From: Aliiglaciecola sp. CAU 1673
Lineage (GTDB): Bacteria; Pseudomonadota; Gammaproteobacteria; Enterobacterales; Alteromonadaceae
Assembly: GCF_029223185.1 (NCBI RefSeq)
Contig: NZ_JARHUG010000005.1
Span: 1 to 64,000 of the forward strand
DNA length: 64,000 bases
Direction of reading: 5' to 3'
Shown: piece after piece, positions 27,180-36,172 of the stretch
Layout: every line of letters starts with the position of its first letter
How positions within the stretch are numbered: position 1 is the first letter of the stretch
Notes under the pieces: model-generated
Seen by the model: only the letters and a program-made list of their open reading frames with translations
Told to the model about the DNA's origin: nothing
Database searches by the model: none
Translations under genes and position numbers: made by a program

Positions 27180-30115
27180 CCCGCCAGACACACCTGATTG
27201 CGACCGGCCTCTTTTGCCTGATAGAGGGCGGTGTCAGCGCGCTGTAAAATTTCATCGGCTTTGTCGCAACCAACGATGGTGGCAAGGCCAATGCTGGTTG
27301 TGAGATGCAGTCCCTGGGCCAAGGAGGAGAGGTCCAGTTGACTAAGGTTGTGGCATATCCGATTGGCTAATATTTCTGCGCTGGCGAGATCGGTGTCAGG
27401 CAGGAGGATAACAAACTCTTCCCCGCCCCATCGCGCAGCAAAATCGGTTTCGCGGCAAGCAGACTGAATTGTCTTGGCCACCCGTTTCAGCACTTTGTCA
27501 CCCACATTGTGGGACCACTGATCATTGATACGTTTGAAATGGTCTAAATCCAAAAGCAGTAAACAAAGAGATGATTTCTGTCTTGTAGCCCTGGCAAACT
27601 CGCGCTGCAATACCTCATCAAAGGCTCGCCGGTTTGCCAATCCAGTCAACGGGTCTTGGCGGGCCTGGCGCTCAAAGGCTTCAGACTGAAGCTTGAGTTG
27701 TGATAGCAAAGCGGATTTTTCAGTATCAGCTTGGCGCAGCGAATCGGCAGTACGCCGCAACTCCTGGGTTTGTCTGGCCACCTGCTTTTGCAACAAGCGA
27801 TTGAAGCGATGCAGTACCCGCAAGCGTAAGCGTACTGCCACAAGAATCAGCGATGCGCAAATAACAAAAACAGCAAACCAAAACCCCTTTCGTTGCCATA
27901 AATGGGGACGCAGATGAATATCTATGGTGGCTTCCTGTTCAGACCATTGACCATTGGGATAGCGGCCTCTGACCCGGAAACGATAGTCTCCAGGCGACAG
28001 ATTGGTGAATTCGGTGACAGTTTGGTTATTCCGCAACACCCATTGGCTGTCGAAACCATCGAGTCGCGTCTGATATTGAATGCGCTGGGGCATGATATAG
28101 CCCAATCCGGCAAACTCGAACTGTATGCGACTGATACCCGGGCTTAGCGTCAGCTTGGCTTGAGGCATCAACACCTGACCATCGACAACCACCCCTTCCA
28201 CCACCACTGGTGGGCTGACTCTGGAAAACTGGTTTAAACTCTCAGGCTGTATGCTCGCCAATCCCTTGGCCATGGCGAACCATAAGGAGCCATCCTGCGC
28301 CAGAGTCGCAGCCGGCATGGAGCCACCATTTGCCTGGGCGCTATACATGCCATCAGATTCACCAAAGAGTTCCACATCCACTTGCTGGCGCAGCCCCTTC
28401 ACAAGGTCATCCACTTGTTGACGTTCTAAACGCAAAATCCCCCTGTTGCTACTTACCCAGTAATTCCCTCTCTCATCGCCGAGCATCTGGAAATACTTAT
28501 CGAAGGGCAGACCCTGAGCTCGGCCGATCGACTGCATCTCACCACTGGGTAAGTGATACCGAATCAAACCACGGTCTGTTGCCAGCCAAAGAGCGTCGCT
28601 GCCTCTATCTTGATAAAAGCCAAATACAAACTCAGCGGCTTCAAAAGGATTGATATCCACGACCTGGATCTCACCTTGTTGCCAAAAGGCAAAGCCGGTG
28701 GCCCCTCCTATCCAGATACGCCCATCATCGGTTTCGTGTAAGGCGGCGATGAAGTTGGAGGGCAGTCCCTGGGCCCGGGTAAAAGTCTCAAGGCCAGATT
28801 CGGTAAGCCGATTTAAACCGCGGGATGTACCGATCCACAGGCTGCCATCAGTTGCCGGTAACAGCGCTCTGACTTCATTGGATACCAGCCCATGCTCACG
28901 ATTGAGTTGGACAGTCTGTTGACCATCCTGCCATTTGAATAAGCCATTGGTGAAAGTGCCGACCCATACGCTACCATCAGTTTCCTGGGCCAGACTGAGA
29001 ATAGTTTGCTCTGTGGACTGTCCCGCAAGCCTTTGAATCTCATCCCGTTTAAGAATATCGACGCCTTTACTATTGCCAATCCAGAGGGTGCCATCTTGAT
29101 GTGCCATTACCACACGCACAAAATTGTCGGACAACCCTTCTGTTTTTCCGACAGCCCGAAACGGCGCTTCGCGAAGGCGAAACAACCCGCCGTTGGTACC
29201 AACCCATAAGCTGTTCTCGCGATCTTTAAACAGGGCCGTCACCCGGCTGTTCGGCAGGCCCATTTCGGTGCCCAAATGCTCCAACCCTAAGGGGCTTAAC
29301 CGATAAAGTCCGTCACCCACAGTACCAATCCAGAGCTGATCATCTGTGTCGACCAATAATCTCAGCACGGCGACATCTTGCAGACCGGGAGTGAGGATGT
29401 GGAAGTGGTCTTCTTGCAATCGGTAAATACCCGATTCTGTGGCCGCCAGCAGTCGTCCTTGCGGGTCATGTACCAAATCAAATACGGGGCCCAGCGGTAA
29501 ACCGGAGCTCGGCTCGATCAGCTTGATATGACCATTGTCCAGCACAAACAGTCCTTGCGCGGTACCAATCCAGACACGTCCGGTGTTATCTTCGAGCAAC
29601 TGATAGATGCTTTGGTCAGTGAGACCTGATGTGGCATCGTAATGCAATCGCTCACCATCGACGCGCTGCACGTAAACCCCTTCGCCCTCCGTGCCCAACC
29701 ACAAATTGCCTTTGGCATCACAATGAATGCTACGGATCAGCACGCCGGCTTCAGCAATTCTTTGCCATTGATTGTTACGGATGCGACTGACACCGCCCCG
29801 GGCATCAGCCAGCAGCATGTTTTCACTGCAGACCTTTAAAGTAAACACACCATTGTCCAACAGGCCGGTTTCGGGACTGCGCCCGTAAGACTTGAATTCG
29901 CGACCATTGAAACGCACCGCACCTTCCCAGGTCGACAGCCACAAATAGCCGTCTGACGACTGGGCAATGCCGTTAATGGTGTTATGGGGAAGTCCATCGC
30001 GAGTAGTCCAACTTTCACGGAAGAAGTCGACTAAGCGACCGTCACCGGCTAAGCCTGTACATGGCCACAAAACAACCAATAAAAATGCGATCCGCAGGAC
30101 GCCTGTCAACGTCAT
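27176..30115 (-). CDS. Membrane diguanylate cyclase with two-component-regulator propeller sensor
   Basis: A 979-residue one-protein sensor-cyclase. A signal sequence (about 1-23) leads into a periplasmic beta-propeller of Reg_prop repeats (about 30-610; recurring motifs such as LPHNTINGIAQSSDGYLWLS and GLPSNFIAALHETDDGRIWI), then a Y_Y_Y domain (about 650-735), one membrane helix (about 744-764), a coiled coil, and GGDEF (821-979). The active site is GGEEF at 897-901 and the inhibitory RxxD (RETD) lies five residues before it, so it should make c-di-GMP under product inhibition. No EAL domain. Unlike Bacteroidetes hybrid two-component proteins it outputs c-di-GMP. The ligand is unknown. Confidence 0.92.
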   Translation of the reverse strand: MTLTGVLRIAFLLVVLWPCTGLAGDGRLVDFFRESWTTRDGLPHNTINGIAQSSDGYLWLSTWEGAVRFNGREFKSYGRSPETGLLDNGVFTLKVCSENMLLADARGGVSRIRNNQWQRIAEAGVLIRSIHCDAKGNLWLGTEGEGVYVQRVDGERLHYDATSGLTDQSIYQLLEDNTGRVWIGTAQGLFVLDNGHIKLIEPSSGLPLGPVFDLVHDPQGRLLAATESGIYRLQEDHFHILTPGLQDVAVLRLLVDTDDQLWIGTVGDGLYRLSPLGLEHLGTEMGLPNSRVTALFKDRENSLWVGTNGGLFRLREAPFRAVGKTEGLSDNFVRVVMAHQDGTLWIGNSKGVDILKRDEIQRLAGQSTEQTILSLAQETDGSVWVGTFTNGLFKWQDGQQTVQLNREHGLVSNEVRALLPATDGSLWIGTSRGLNRLTESGLETFTRAQGLPSNFIAALHETDDGRIWIGGATGFAFWQQGEIQVVDINPFEAAEFVFGFYQDRGSDALWLATDRGLIRYHLPSGEMQSIGRAQGLPFDKYFQMLGDERGNYWVSSNRGILRLERQQVDDLVKGLRQQVDVELFGESDGMYSAQANGGSMPAATLAQDGSLWFAMAKGLASIQPESLNQFSRVSPPVVVEGVVVDGQVLMPQAKLTLSPGISRIQFEFAGLGYIMPQRIQYQTRLDGFDSQWVLRNNQTVTEFTNLSPGDYRFRVRGRYPNGQWSEQEATIDIHLRPHLWQRKGFWFAVFVICASLILVAVRLRLRVLHRFNRLLQKQVARQTQELRRTADSLRQADTEKSALLSQLKLQSEAFERQARQDPLTGLANRRAFDEVLQREFARATRQKSSLCLLLLDLDHFKRINDQWSHNVGDKVLKRVAKTIQSACRETDFAARWGGEEFVILLPDTDLASAEILANRICHNLSQLDLSSLAQGLHLTTSIGLATIVGCDKADEILQRADTALYQAKEAGRNQVCLAG

Positions 30116-30235
30116 AAGTAGCGAGAACTCCCCTTCAGAAGGGCCTTCCTGAAAAGATCCAAGGCCCCATCAGGAAAACTAAACACAAGTTCTCAAACTG
30201 CCTAGATTTCGCGCACATGTCAAATGGATGTGGTA

Positions 30236-31717
30236 TCAGGCTCCGCGTGCGGGATGAAGCTCAAAACTGAAACAAGTGCCTTTGCCAACTTCGCTTTGCA
30301 CGGTCAATTCTGAATCCAGCAGGGCCATCAGCTTTTTACTGATAGCCAGTCCCAATCCCACATGCTTGACCTTATCCGACCTGGTGTTGGATGCCTGATA
30401 CCTGGCATTAAAAATATAAGCCAACTCCTGTTGGCTGATGCCTTGCCCGGTATCCTGCACATCGACACGGACCCGCTCCCCCTGAAATGCCGCCCTTAAG
30501 GTGATCTGCCCACCCTTGGGCGTATGACGGATCGCATTTTCCAGCAGATTGGTGAGCACCCGTTCCAGCTTTTCGATATCGGCAACGACCAGCCCCTGGA
30601 ACTCGGTAGGTTCCACTGCCAGCCGAATATTTCTCTCCTGCGCCTTGAGGGTAAACTTGGCCACCACATCGTAGAGCAAATCAGCCAAGGCAAATGCCTC
30701 ATTTTTCAGTGTGACTTGACCGCCTTCCAGATAAGCCAACTCAAATATTTGATCGATGAGGGTTTTTAAATTTTGCGCATTACGCAGTGAAATATCGAGG
30801 AAGCGACGTCTGTCAGTATCTGCAAGCGCATTGTCCTTTAATGCCAGGGTTTCAATATAGCCTTGCAGATTGGCCAGGGGTGTACGTAAGTCATGGGACA
30901 GATCCGCCAGTAACACCCGCCGATGCTCGTCAATGCTTTTGAGTTGTTCCATTTGTTGCTGGATTTGCGATGCCATTTGATGAAAGGCACAGCCGAGTTG
31001 TTGTATTTCATTGTGGCTATCGGCATGCCACTGGGATTTATTATTGGTATCCAGCCAAAATCCGCCTTGGCGAAAGGCATGCATATCACGGCTGAGACGT
31101 TGTAGTGGCTTGGTAAAAAGCCTGAACAACAGCAGCAGTAAAGCGAGTAAAAGCAACAAGGTGCTGATGCCAAAGAGTGCATACTTCTTGAGTGATTGAT
31201 GTCTACTGACCTCAGCGAAGATCGAATCCAATCGCTCGCCGCCGATGATCATGTATAGATAGCCTTGCAGGCTCTCACCCTGGTACACGGGAGCAGCAGA
31301 GAATATCTTGCGACGCTCCAGATTACGGGGATCATCGCCCAGTACGGGTAAAGAACTGCCTTCGACTAGTAATTGCTGAATCGGCGCCAGATCGACCCTA
31401 TCCCGTTTAACTTTGCCCGGCTCTGCAGAATAGGCCAGGATCTCTCCCCTGGCGTCCAGATAATAAAATTCAAAGCTCGGCCCCAACAGCATCAATGTAT
31501 GAAAGAGGTTTTCCAGTGCATCATGGTCGTAGAGCCCCTGTGAAAGCAAAGGATTGTCATGCACTAAATGCCCTGCCAGGCCAAGGTGCAGGCGCTGTTC
31601 GGCTTCCTGCTGAGAGCGCAGGCGCAATTCGCCGCTATACCAGAACAGCAGCAGAGCCATGGTCATAAACACGGCCAGCAAGGACAGCGCCAGTCGCTGA
31701 TAGAGGGTCATGCCCAT
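30236..31717 (-). CDS. Sensor histidine kinase of the spondin-linked two-component system
   Basis: A 493-residue inner-membrane kinase. TM1 (about 8-27) and TM2 (about 178-200) enclose a periplasmic sensor of about 150 residues; a HAMP domain follows. The HisKA box is LLADLSHDLRTPLANLQGYI with the phospho-His, then N box NLLENAIRHTPKGG, G1 DTGQGIS and G2 VGLGLAISKKL. It overlaps the regulator gene by a few bases (two in-frame ATGs; the first has GGGGG 7 nt upstream, the second makes an ATGA overlap). Periplasmic ligand unknown; the two exported spondin proteins in the same operon are candidate partners. Confidence 0.93.
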   Translation of the reverse strand: MGMTLYQRLALSLLAVFMTMALLLFWYSGELRLRSQQEAEQRLHLGLAGHLVHDNPLLSQGLYDHDALENLFHTLMLLGPSFEFYYLDARGEILAYSAEPGKVKRDRVDLAPIQQLLVEGSSLPVLGDDPRNLERRKIFSAAPVYQGESLQGYLYMIIGGERLDSIFAEVSRHQSLKKYALFGISTLLLLLALLLLLFRLFTKPLQRLSRDMHAFRQGGFWLDTNNKSQWHADSHNEIQQLGCAFHQMASQIQQQMEQLKSIDEHRRVLLADLSHDLRTPLANLQGYIETLALKDNALADTDRRRFLDISLRNAQNLKTLIDQIFELAYLEGGQVTLKNEAFALADLLYDVVAKFTLKAQERNIRLAVEPTEFQGLVVADIEKLERVLTNLLENAIRHTPKGGQITLRAAFQGERVRVDVQDTGQGISQQELAYIFNARYQASNTRSDKVKHVGLGLAISKKLMALLDSELTVQSEVGKGTCFSFELHPARGA

Positions 31718-32439
31718 GGCTGAACCCCCTGCTCATTCAACTTATAACCCACACCCCAGACCGTTTGAATAATCGCTGGGGTGTTGGCATCCACTTCCAC
31801 CTTGGCACGCAGACGATTGATATGGGAATTTACCGTATGCTCGTAGCCACTATGGTGATAACCCCATACCGATTCAAGCAACTGGCTGCGGCTGAACACC
31901 TGATTGGGATGGCGCGCAAAAAAGCTGAGCAGCTCAAATTCAGTGGCCGTCAAATCAAGACATTGATTACCCAGGCTCGCCTGGCGACGGCTGGGATCGA
32001 TTCTTAACCGCCCCAGCTCCAGAGGCTGTGAAGACAGCATGTGTTGCTGATCCTGCACGGTATCTGCCAGCAGGTGGACTCTTCGAAGCTGGGCTTTAGC
32101 CCGCGCTTGCAACTCGCGGACACTAAAAGGTTTGGTCATGTAGTCGTCAGCGCCAAGCTCCAGCCCCAGAACTCTGTCCATCTCCGCATTTTTGGCCGTT
32201 AACATCAGTATGGCCTGAGCCGGTTTGGCTTGACGCAGTTCCCGACACACCTCCAGGCCACTTTTCCCCGGTAACATCAGATCCAGGACCAACAAGGCGA
32301 AATCTTCATCCAATGCTCGCTCCAGCGCCAACTGGCCATCGACCTGATGTTCAGTGTGCACACCGAGCTCCATCAGGTTTACCCTGAGCAAGTCGGCAAT
32401 ATCGGCATCATCCTCAACGATCAGCACCTTGTCGGTCAT
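31708..32439 (-). CDS. OmpR/PhoB-family response regulator
   Basis: A 243-residue regulator with an N-terminal receiver (VLIVEDDADIADLLRVNL; phospho-Asp in LLVLDLMLPGKSG; Lys in YMTKPFSVREL) and a C-terminal winged-helix DNA-binding domain (LDLTATEFELLSFFARHPNQ; SRSQLLESVWGY; VNSHINRLRAKVE). The start MTDKVLIVEDD is chosen; the longer in-frame reading runs back into the preceding spondin gene. It lies 13 nt after that gene's stop. Likely controls its own operon. Confidence 0.93.
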   Translation of the reverse strand: MTDKVLIVEDDADIADLLRVNLMELGVHTEHQVDGQLALERALDEDFALLVLDLMLPGKSGLEVCRELRQAKPAQAILMLTAKNAEMDRVLGLELGADDYMTKPFSVRELQARAKAQLRRVHLLADTVQDQQHMLSSQPLELGRLRIDPSRRQASLGNQCLDLTATEFELLSFFARHPNQVFSRSQLLESVWGYHHSGYEHTVNSHINRLRAKVEVDANTPAIIQTVWGVGYKLNEQGVQPWA

Positions 32440-32452
32440 GGTCTTTTTCCTG

Positions 32453-33202
32453 TTACTCTGTCCTTGTGATGCGAATTGACATAGCAGGATTATCAAAGTC
32501 ATGGACATGACTCAAAACCGAGCCGGTTAATCCATCGTCGCTGCCCACAACACCCGGGTGCATGGCAACAAAATCCACATCGTCTCTGGTCATTTCAAAG
32601 CCCGAACCGCCATCGGCTGGACCGGGTATGGTTCCCTGCGCTTCAGAATTGGCTTCGGTGCCGGCGTCATATACAAAAGACGTACCGGTCCAGCTTTGGC
32701 CTACCGCCAATTCCGATAAGGGGATGCCATTGAGACCGGTGAAAGCGTCATTGGTATTCACCAACATGGTCACAATCGACATCAGTGCCATATCCTTATC
32801 ATCAATGCTGATCTGCAATGTCTGGCTGGCACCGGGTGCCAACGGCGCTTCACCACTGCTGGAGGCGACCACCATATCCAGTGCTAACAGCGCACTGTTA
32901 TCGCCCCCTTCGGCCAGCATTTCCAATGCTTCAGAAGCGCTCTCCCCCACCTGCCAAAGCTGCCCGGATTCATGCAACACCACCGCAATGGGGGAAAGGG
33001 GCTGTTCATGAGTCAGGTTGGTCACACTGACTTCATAACGATAAGTCACCGGTGTTGGGGTTGGCGTAGGCGTGGGAGTTGGTGTCATCGTCACAGGGTC
33101 ATCATCATCGCCACAGGCGCTAAGACCCAGTGTCAGACCGATAACAACCGCCAACATCGACAACTGGCGAGGTATTGTTGGGCATGTGTTCAAAGTAGAC
33201 AT
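32453..33202 (-). CDS. Spondin-domain lipoprotein with Thr-Pro linker
   Basis: A 249-residue protein with a signal peptide ending in the lipobox LSAC, an Asp-rich start (GDDDD), and a rigid linker of repeated Thr-Pro (TPTPTPTPTPTP). The rest is a Spondin_N-type beta-sandwich: YEVSVTNLTHEQPLSPIAVV, a central FTGLNGI and the end HVHDFDNPAMSIRI. Acidic residues at DDVDF and HVHDFDN fit the metal-binding face of F-spondin N domains. AGGAGG overlaps the stop of the upstream gene and precedes the ATG, so translation is coupled. Likely anchored at the outer membrane. Paralogue of the upstream gene. Confidence 0.82.
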   Translation of the reverse strand: MSTLNTCPTIPRQLSMLAVVIGLTLGLSACGDDDDPVTMTPTPTPTPTPTPVTYRYEVSVTNLTHEQPLSPIAVVLHESGQLWQVGESASEALEMLAEGGDNSALLALDMVVASSSGEAPLAPGASQTLQISIDDKDMALMSIVTMLVNTNDAFTGLNGIPLSELAVGQSWTGTSFVYDAGTEANSEAQGTIPGPADGGSGFEMTRDDVDFVAMHPGVVGSDDGLTGSVLSHVHDFDNPAMSIRITRTE

Positions 33203-33210
33203 AAGCCCTC

Positions 33211-33912
33211 CTAGTTCACGACGATGGTGACTTTGGCGACCGGATTCAGCCAGCGCTGCACCTGATTCTGAATATCGCTGCTCCCACCGCTAAGATTGTC
33301 ATCACCGAGATTTCCGCGATGGATATGTACCGTGCTGTTGCTTTCACTACTGGCAACGCCAGTACCGCCGGTGCCAACTAAGGCTTCCAATGGCGGTGGT
33401 ACCGGCATACCGGCCTCTCCGGGCGCACCACCACCACGAATCTCATCATTAACCTCAGTGCCGGCGTCATAGGCATTAAGATAAACGCTGTAAGTGCCGG
33501 GCTCAGTGGGAATGGTCCAGCTATTTAAGCCGACGAAACCATCGTTGCTGGGCAGGATCATACCAACTAAAGACAACCGGCTATTGGCATCATCCGTGGC
33601 CAGGCTGCCACTTGCGCTTTGACCTGGCGCCAGCAAGCCGCCAGCGGGGTTCTCCAGATTATTGGCGTTCAGTCCGCTGGCCAGACTCACCAACGCAGAA
33701 ATGTCACCGCCCTCAGCCATGGCCTGCAGTTCAGAAGAAGCGGCTTCGCCACTGTTGAACAGACTGATATCCGGGGTATGCGCAGTGATCAGCAAAGGGG
33801 TGAAATAGATCCCCTGGGTAAGATTCTGCACCTGAATACTCAGTTGTGCGGAATAGACCGGGGCGGCCATCAGCATCGCCAGACCAGCGGTGCAGGACAA
33901 ATATGATTTCAT
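33211..33912 (-). CDS. Secreted spondin-domain protein
   Basis: A 233-residue paralogue of the following gene without the lipobox: signal peptide MKSYLSCTAGLAMLMAAPVYS with type I cleavage near YSA-QLS. The Spondin_N-like body runs LSIQVQNLTQGIYFTPLLIT, FVGLNSW, VYLNAYDAGTEVNDE and ends SDIQNQVQRWLNPVAKVTIV. So one operon makes a soluble and an anchored version of the same fold. First gene of the spondin-RR-HK operon. Its ribosome-binding site lies in one arm of an 8-bp hairpin. Role unknown; in animals spondin N domains bind lipids and matrix components. Confidence 0.82.
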   Translation of the reverse strand: MKSYLSCTAGLAMLMAAPVYSAQLSIQVQNLTQGIYFTPLLITAHTPDISLFNSGEAASSELQAMAEGGDISALVSLASGLNANNLENPAGGLLAPGQSASGSLATDDANSRLSLVGMILPSNDGFVGLNSWTIPTEPGTYSVYLNAYDAGTEVNDEIRGGGAPGEAGMPVPPPLEALVGTGGTGVASSESNSTVHIHRGNLGDDNLSGGSSDIQNQVQRWLNPVAKVTIVVN

Positions 33913-33919
33913 TGCATGA

Positions 33920-33947
33920 TTCCTCGCAAAGTTAAATACGCGAGGAA
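33920..33947 (-). promoter_or_regulatory. Hairpin covering the ribosome-binding site of the spondin operon
   Basis: TTCCTCGC / GCGAGGAA with a 12-nt loop. On the minus-strand mRNA the 3' arm contains the GAGGAA Shine-Dalgarno 7 nt before the ATG of the first spondin gene, so the stem would hide it. The same dyad in DNA could also be a regulator site. A direct repeat of TTTCCTC occurs just upstream. Confidence 0.5.
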
Positions 33948-34013
33948 AAGCATGGGAGGAAATTATCGCAGAAGTATCACAACACCTTCACGTTTCTATC
34001 AATTTAAAAAAAC

Positions 34014-34030
34014 GGCCACAATCAGTGGCC
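34014..34030 (-). terminator. Intrinsic terminator after the cnoX-like gene
   Basis: Stem GGCCAC / GTGGCC with a 5-nt loop; on the minus strand GTTTTTTTAAA follows. Confidence 0.82.
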
Positions 34031-34068
34031 TGTTTCTGAGTTGGCAAAGGCTAGCGGCAAATCGAAAT

Positions 34069-34926
34069 TTAGTACAACAAGCTATAGACTTTGCGACGAT
34101 ACTGACTGGCCAATGGATCGCCTTTGGGCAAAGCATTAATAGTATCCAGCATAAACTTTTTAGCCTCGCCGAAATTCAGATCTTTTTGCAGGACTTCCAG
34201 CAACAGTGCCAATGCTTCTTCGGCACGACCGGCCTGCTGCAATTGGACCGCTAACTGTACTTTGACATCAAGGCTGTCCGGCTGCGCCTGAAGGGCTTGC
34301 TGCAAGGCTTGAATTTCAGGAGTGTCGGCAGCTTGCTCAGCCAACTCAATGCGCCCTTTAAGGCTTTGATAGGTCGCGTCCTGATCCACCATACCGATGG
34401 TACTGAGCAGGGTCTTGGCCGGCTCAAACTGCCCCAAATCCAGGTAGGCCTCAATCATCACAAATTTGATATCGGCACGCTCTTTATCAAGGTCATGGGC
34501 ATGCTTGGCCAGAGTAAAGGCTTGCTCGGCTTCGCCTGCGGCCAACAGTTGCTGCGCCTCGGACAATAGCTCATCGGCGGGACTTGGCAGGTGCTGCTCG
34601 AGCATCGCACGGATTTCCGATTCCTGCTTCACGCCGGCAAAACCATCTACCGGCTGACCATCTTTCACCAAGATCACGGTGGGCAGACTACGCACCCCAA
34701 ATTGCATGGCAATTTGCTGCTCGGCATCGCAATCCACTTTGACCAGCACCAAATGCTGCTCATTTTCTTTGGCCAGCTTTTCCAGGATGGGCATTAAGGT
34801 TTTGCAGGGCTCACACCAATCGGCCCAAAAATCCACGACCAGCAGTTTTTCTTTAGAGGTTTCCAGGACCAACTGCTGAAAGTTGTCCAAATTCATATTT
34901 ACAATGTTATTCACTGTCGATTCCAT
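34069..34926 (-). CDS. cnoX: Thioredoxin-TPR co-chaperone, CnoX/YbbN-like
   Basis: A 285-residue protein with an N-terminal thioredoxin domain (WADWCEPCK active site; SLPTVILVKDG cis-Pro loop) and a C-terminal TPR domain (about 125-285: AEQAFTLAKHAHDLDKERAD; ALLLEVLQKDLNFGEAKKFM). E. coli CnoX (YbbN) protects clients from over-oxidation and hands them to GroEL; it lacks a working CxxC. Here the CxxC is intact, more like the redox-active alphaproteobacterial form. I start at an ATG giving MESTVNNIVNMNLDNFQ; an ATG ten codons later is also possible. Monocistronic, with terminators on both sides. Confidence 0.88.
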   Translation of the reverse strand: MESTVNNIVNMNLDNFQQLVLETSKEKLLVVDFWADWCEPCKTLMPILEKLAKENEQHLVLVKVDCDAEQQIAMQFGVRSLPTVILVKDGQPVDGFAGVKQESEIRAMLEQHLPSPADELLSEAQQLLAAGEAEQAFTLAKHAHDLDKERADIKFVMIEAYLDLGQFEPAKTLLSTIGMVDQDATYQSLKGRIELAEQAADTPEIQALQQALQAQPDSLDVKVQLAVQLQQAGRAEEALALLLEVLQKDLNFGEAKKFMLDTINALPKGDPLASQYRRKVYSLLY

Positions 34927-34994
34927 GGCATGAGAGAGTTCAATGCCAATGTTATGGGGGCGAATAGGGGATTTGCAAGCAAGGTGCAAAAGCA

Positions 34995-35015
34995 AACGGG
35001 GCCTGTATGGCCCCG
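34995..35015. terminator. Terminator between purK and the cnoX-like gene
   Basis: Stem ACGGGGCC / GGCCCCGT with a 5-nt loop. The minus-strand tail is TTTGCTTTTGC, a fair T-run for ending the purEK transcript. Confidence 0.7.
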
Positions 35016-35032
35016 TTTTTATCTCAAGCGGA

Positions 35033-36172
35033 TTATAGCGTGGATAATTCTGCGGCCTTATCTGCCAGCATCGGGAAGTGACTTTGCGGTAAATAACCGC
35101 TCAGCGCGGTCATGGCAGCAGCCAGCTGGGTATAGTCTTTGGCGCGCAGGTTAAAATGCCCCATCTTACGCTTTGGCCGGACTTCTTTACCGTACCAATG
35201 CAGATGACAACCTTCCACCGCCAGCATATCGCGGTTAAAGGAGCCATAACCGATGATATTGATCATGGCACTGACTCCCAGCAACTGGGTGCTGCCTAAC
35301 GGCAGGCCGCAAATCGCCCTCAGGTGATTTTCAAACTGACTGGTATCGGCGCCTTGTTGGGTCCAATGTCCGGAGTTATGCACTCTTGGCGCAATTTCAT
35401 TGACCAACAGTTGATCGCCCATCTGGAAAAATTCCACCGCCAGCACACCCACGTAATCCAGGGCCTCGGTCAACTTGGTAAAGACCTCTCTGGCCTGTGC
35501 TGTAAGCTTATCGTCCAGCGCTGGAGCTGGCGCCACAGAGACATGCAGTTGTCCCTGATGGTGCAGGTTTTCCGCCAGCGGATAGAAAGCCAGATCGCCG
35601 TTTTTGCCACGCATGCCGACAATTGACAGTTCGCGCTGGAAATCCAGTTTCTTTTCCACCACCAGCGGTACTTTTTGCAGATCCAGCTCGGCCAAAGACT
35701 GTTTAAGCGCCGCCAATTCATCGGCACTGCGCAAACGCCATTGTCCGTAGCCGTCATAACCATCACGACTGGCCTTTAAGATAAGTTCCTGGCCCAACTT
35801 GGCCATGACGTCATCGAGCTGGGCCACATCGGTCACGATGGCGTAGGGGCAATTGGCGATATTGAGCTTATCCAGCAGACGTTTTTCGCGGACACGATCG
35901 GCACCGGTCAGAATGGCGGTCATGCTGGGGTAAAATTTACCGGTCATCTGCGCCTGCTCTAATAACGGCTCCGGAATATGCTCGAACTCCACGGAAATGG
36001 CGTCGGCATCGTCCATCGCGTCTTGCAGGCTTTGCGTCAGCACGCGTTTGGTCAGCGGATTGACCACCTTACCATTGCTCACATCCACTGCGGTCAGGTG
36101 AATACCCAGGGGCGCAGCGGCCAGATACATCATCCGCGCCAGCTGACCTGAGCCGAGGATCAGCACCTTCAT
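35033..36172 (-). CDS. purK: N5-carboxyaminoimidazole ribonucleotide synthase
   Basis: PurK uses ATP and bicarbonate to carboxylate AIR to N5-CAIR in purine synthesis. The 379-residue ATP-grasp enzyme begins [20 protein letters not shown] and has [20 protein letters not shown] (ATP-binding lysine loop), [20 protein letters not shown] and NSGHWT. The ATG overlaps the purE stop by four bases (ATGA), so PurE and PurK are made together. Confidence 0.97.
   Translation of the reverse strand: MKVLILGSGQLARMMYLAAAPLGIHLTAVDVSNGKVVNPLTKRVLTQSLQDAMDDADAISVEFEHIPEPLLEQAQMTGKFYPSMTAILTGADRVREKRLLDKLNIANCPYAIVTDVAQLDDVMAKLGQELILKASRDGYDGYGQWRLRSADELAALKQSLAELDLQKVPLVVEKKLDFQRELSIVGMRGKNGDLAFYPLAENLHHQGQLHVSVAPAPALDDKLTAQAREVFTKLTEALDYVGVLAVEFFQMGDQLLVNEIAPRVHNSGHWTQQGADTSQFENHLRAICGLPLGSTQLLGVSAMINIIGYGSFNRDMLAVEGCHLHWYGKEVRPKRKMGHFNLRAKDYTQLAAAMTALSGYLPQSHFPMLADKAAELSTL

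Noticed and set aside
33050-33090. GT-rich repeat considered as a phase-variable microsatellite
   Set aside because: It encodes the Thr-Pro linker of the spondin lipoprotein with mixed codons, so there is no uniform repeat tract prone to slippage.
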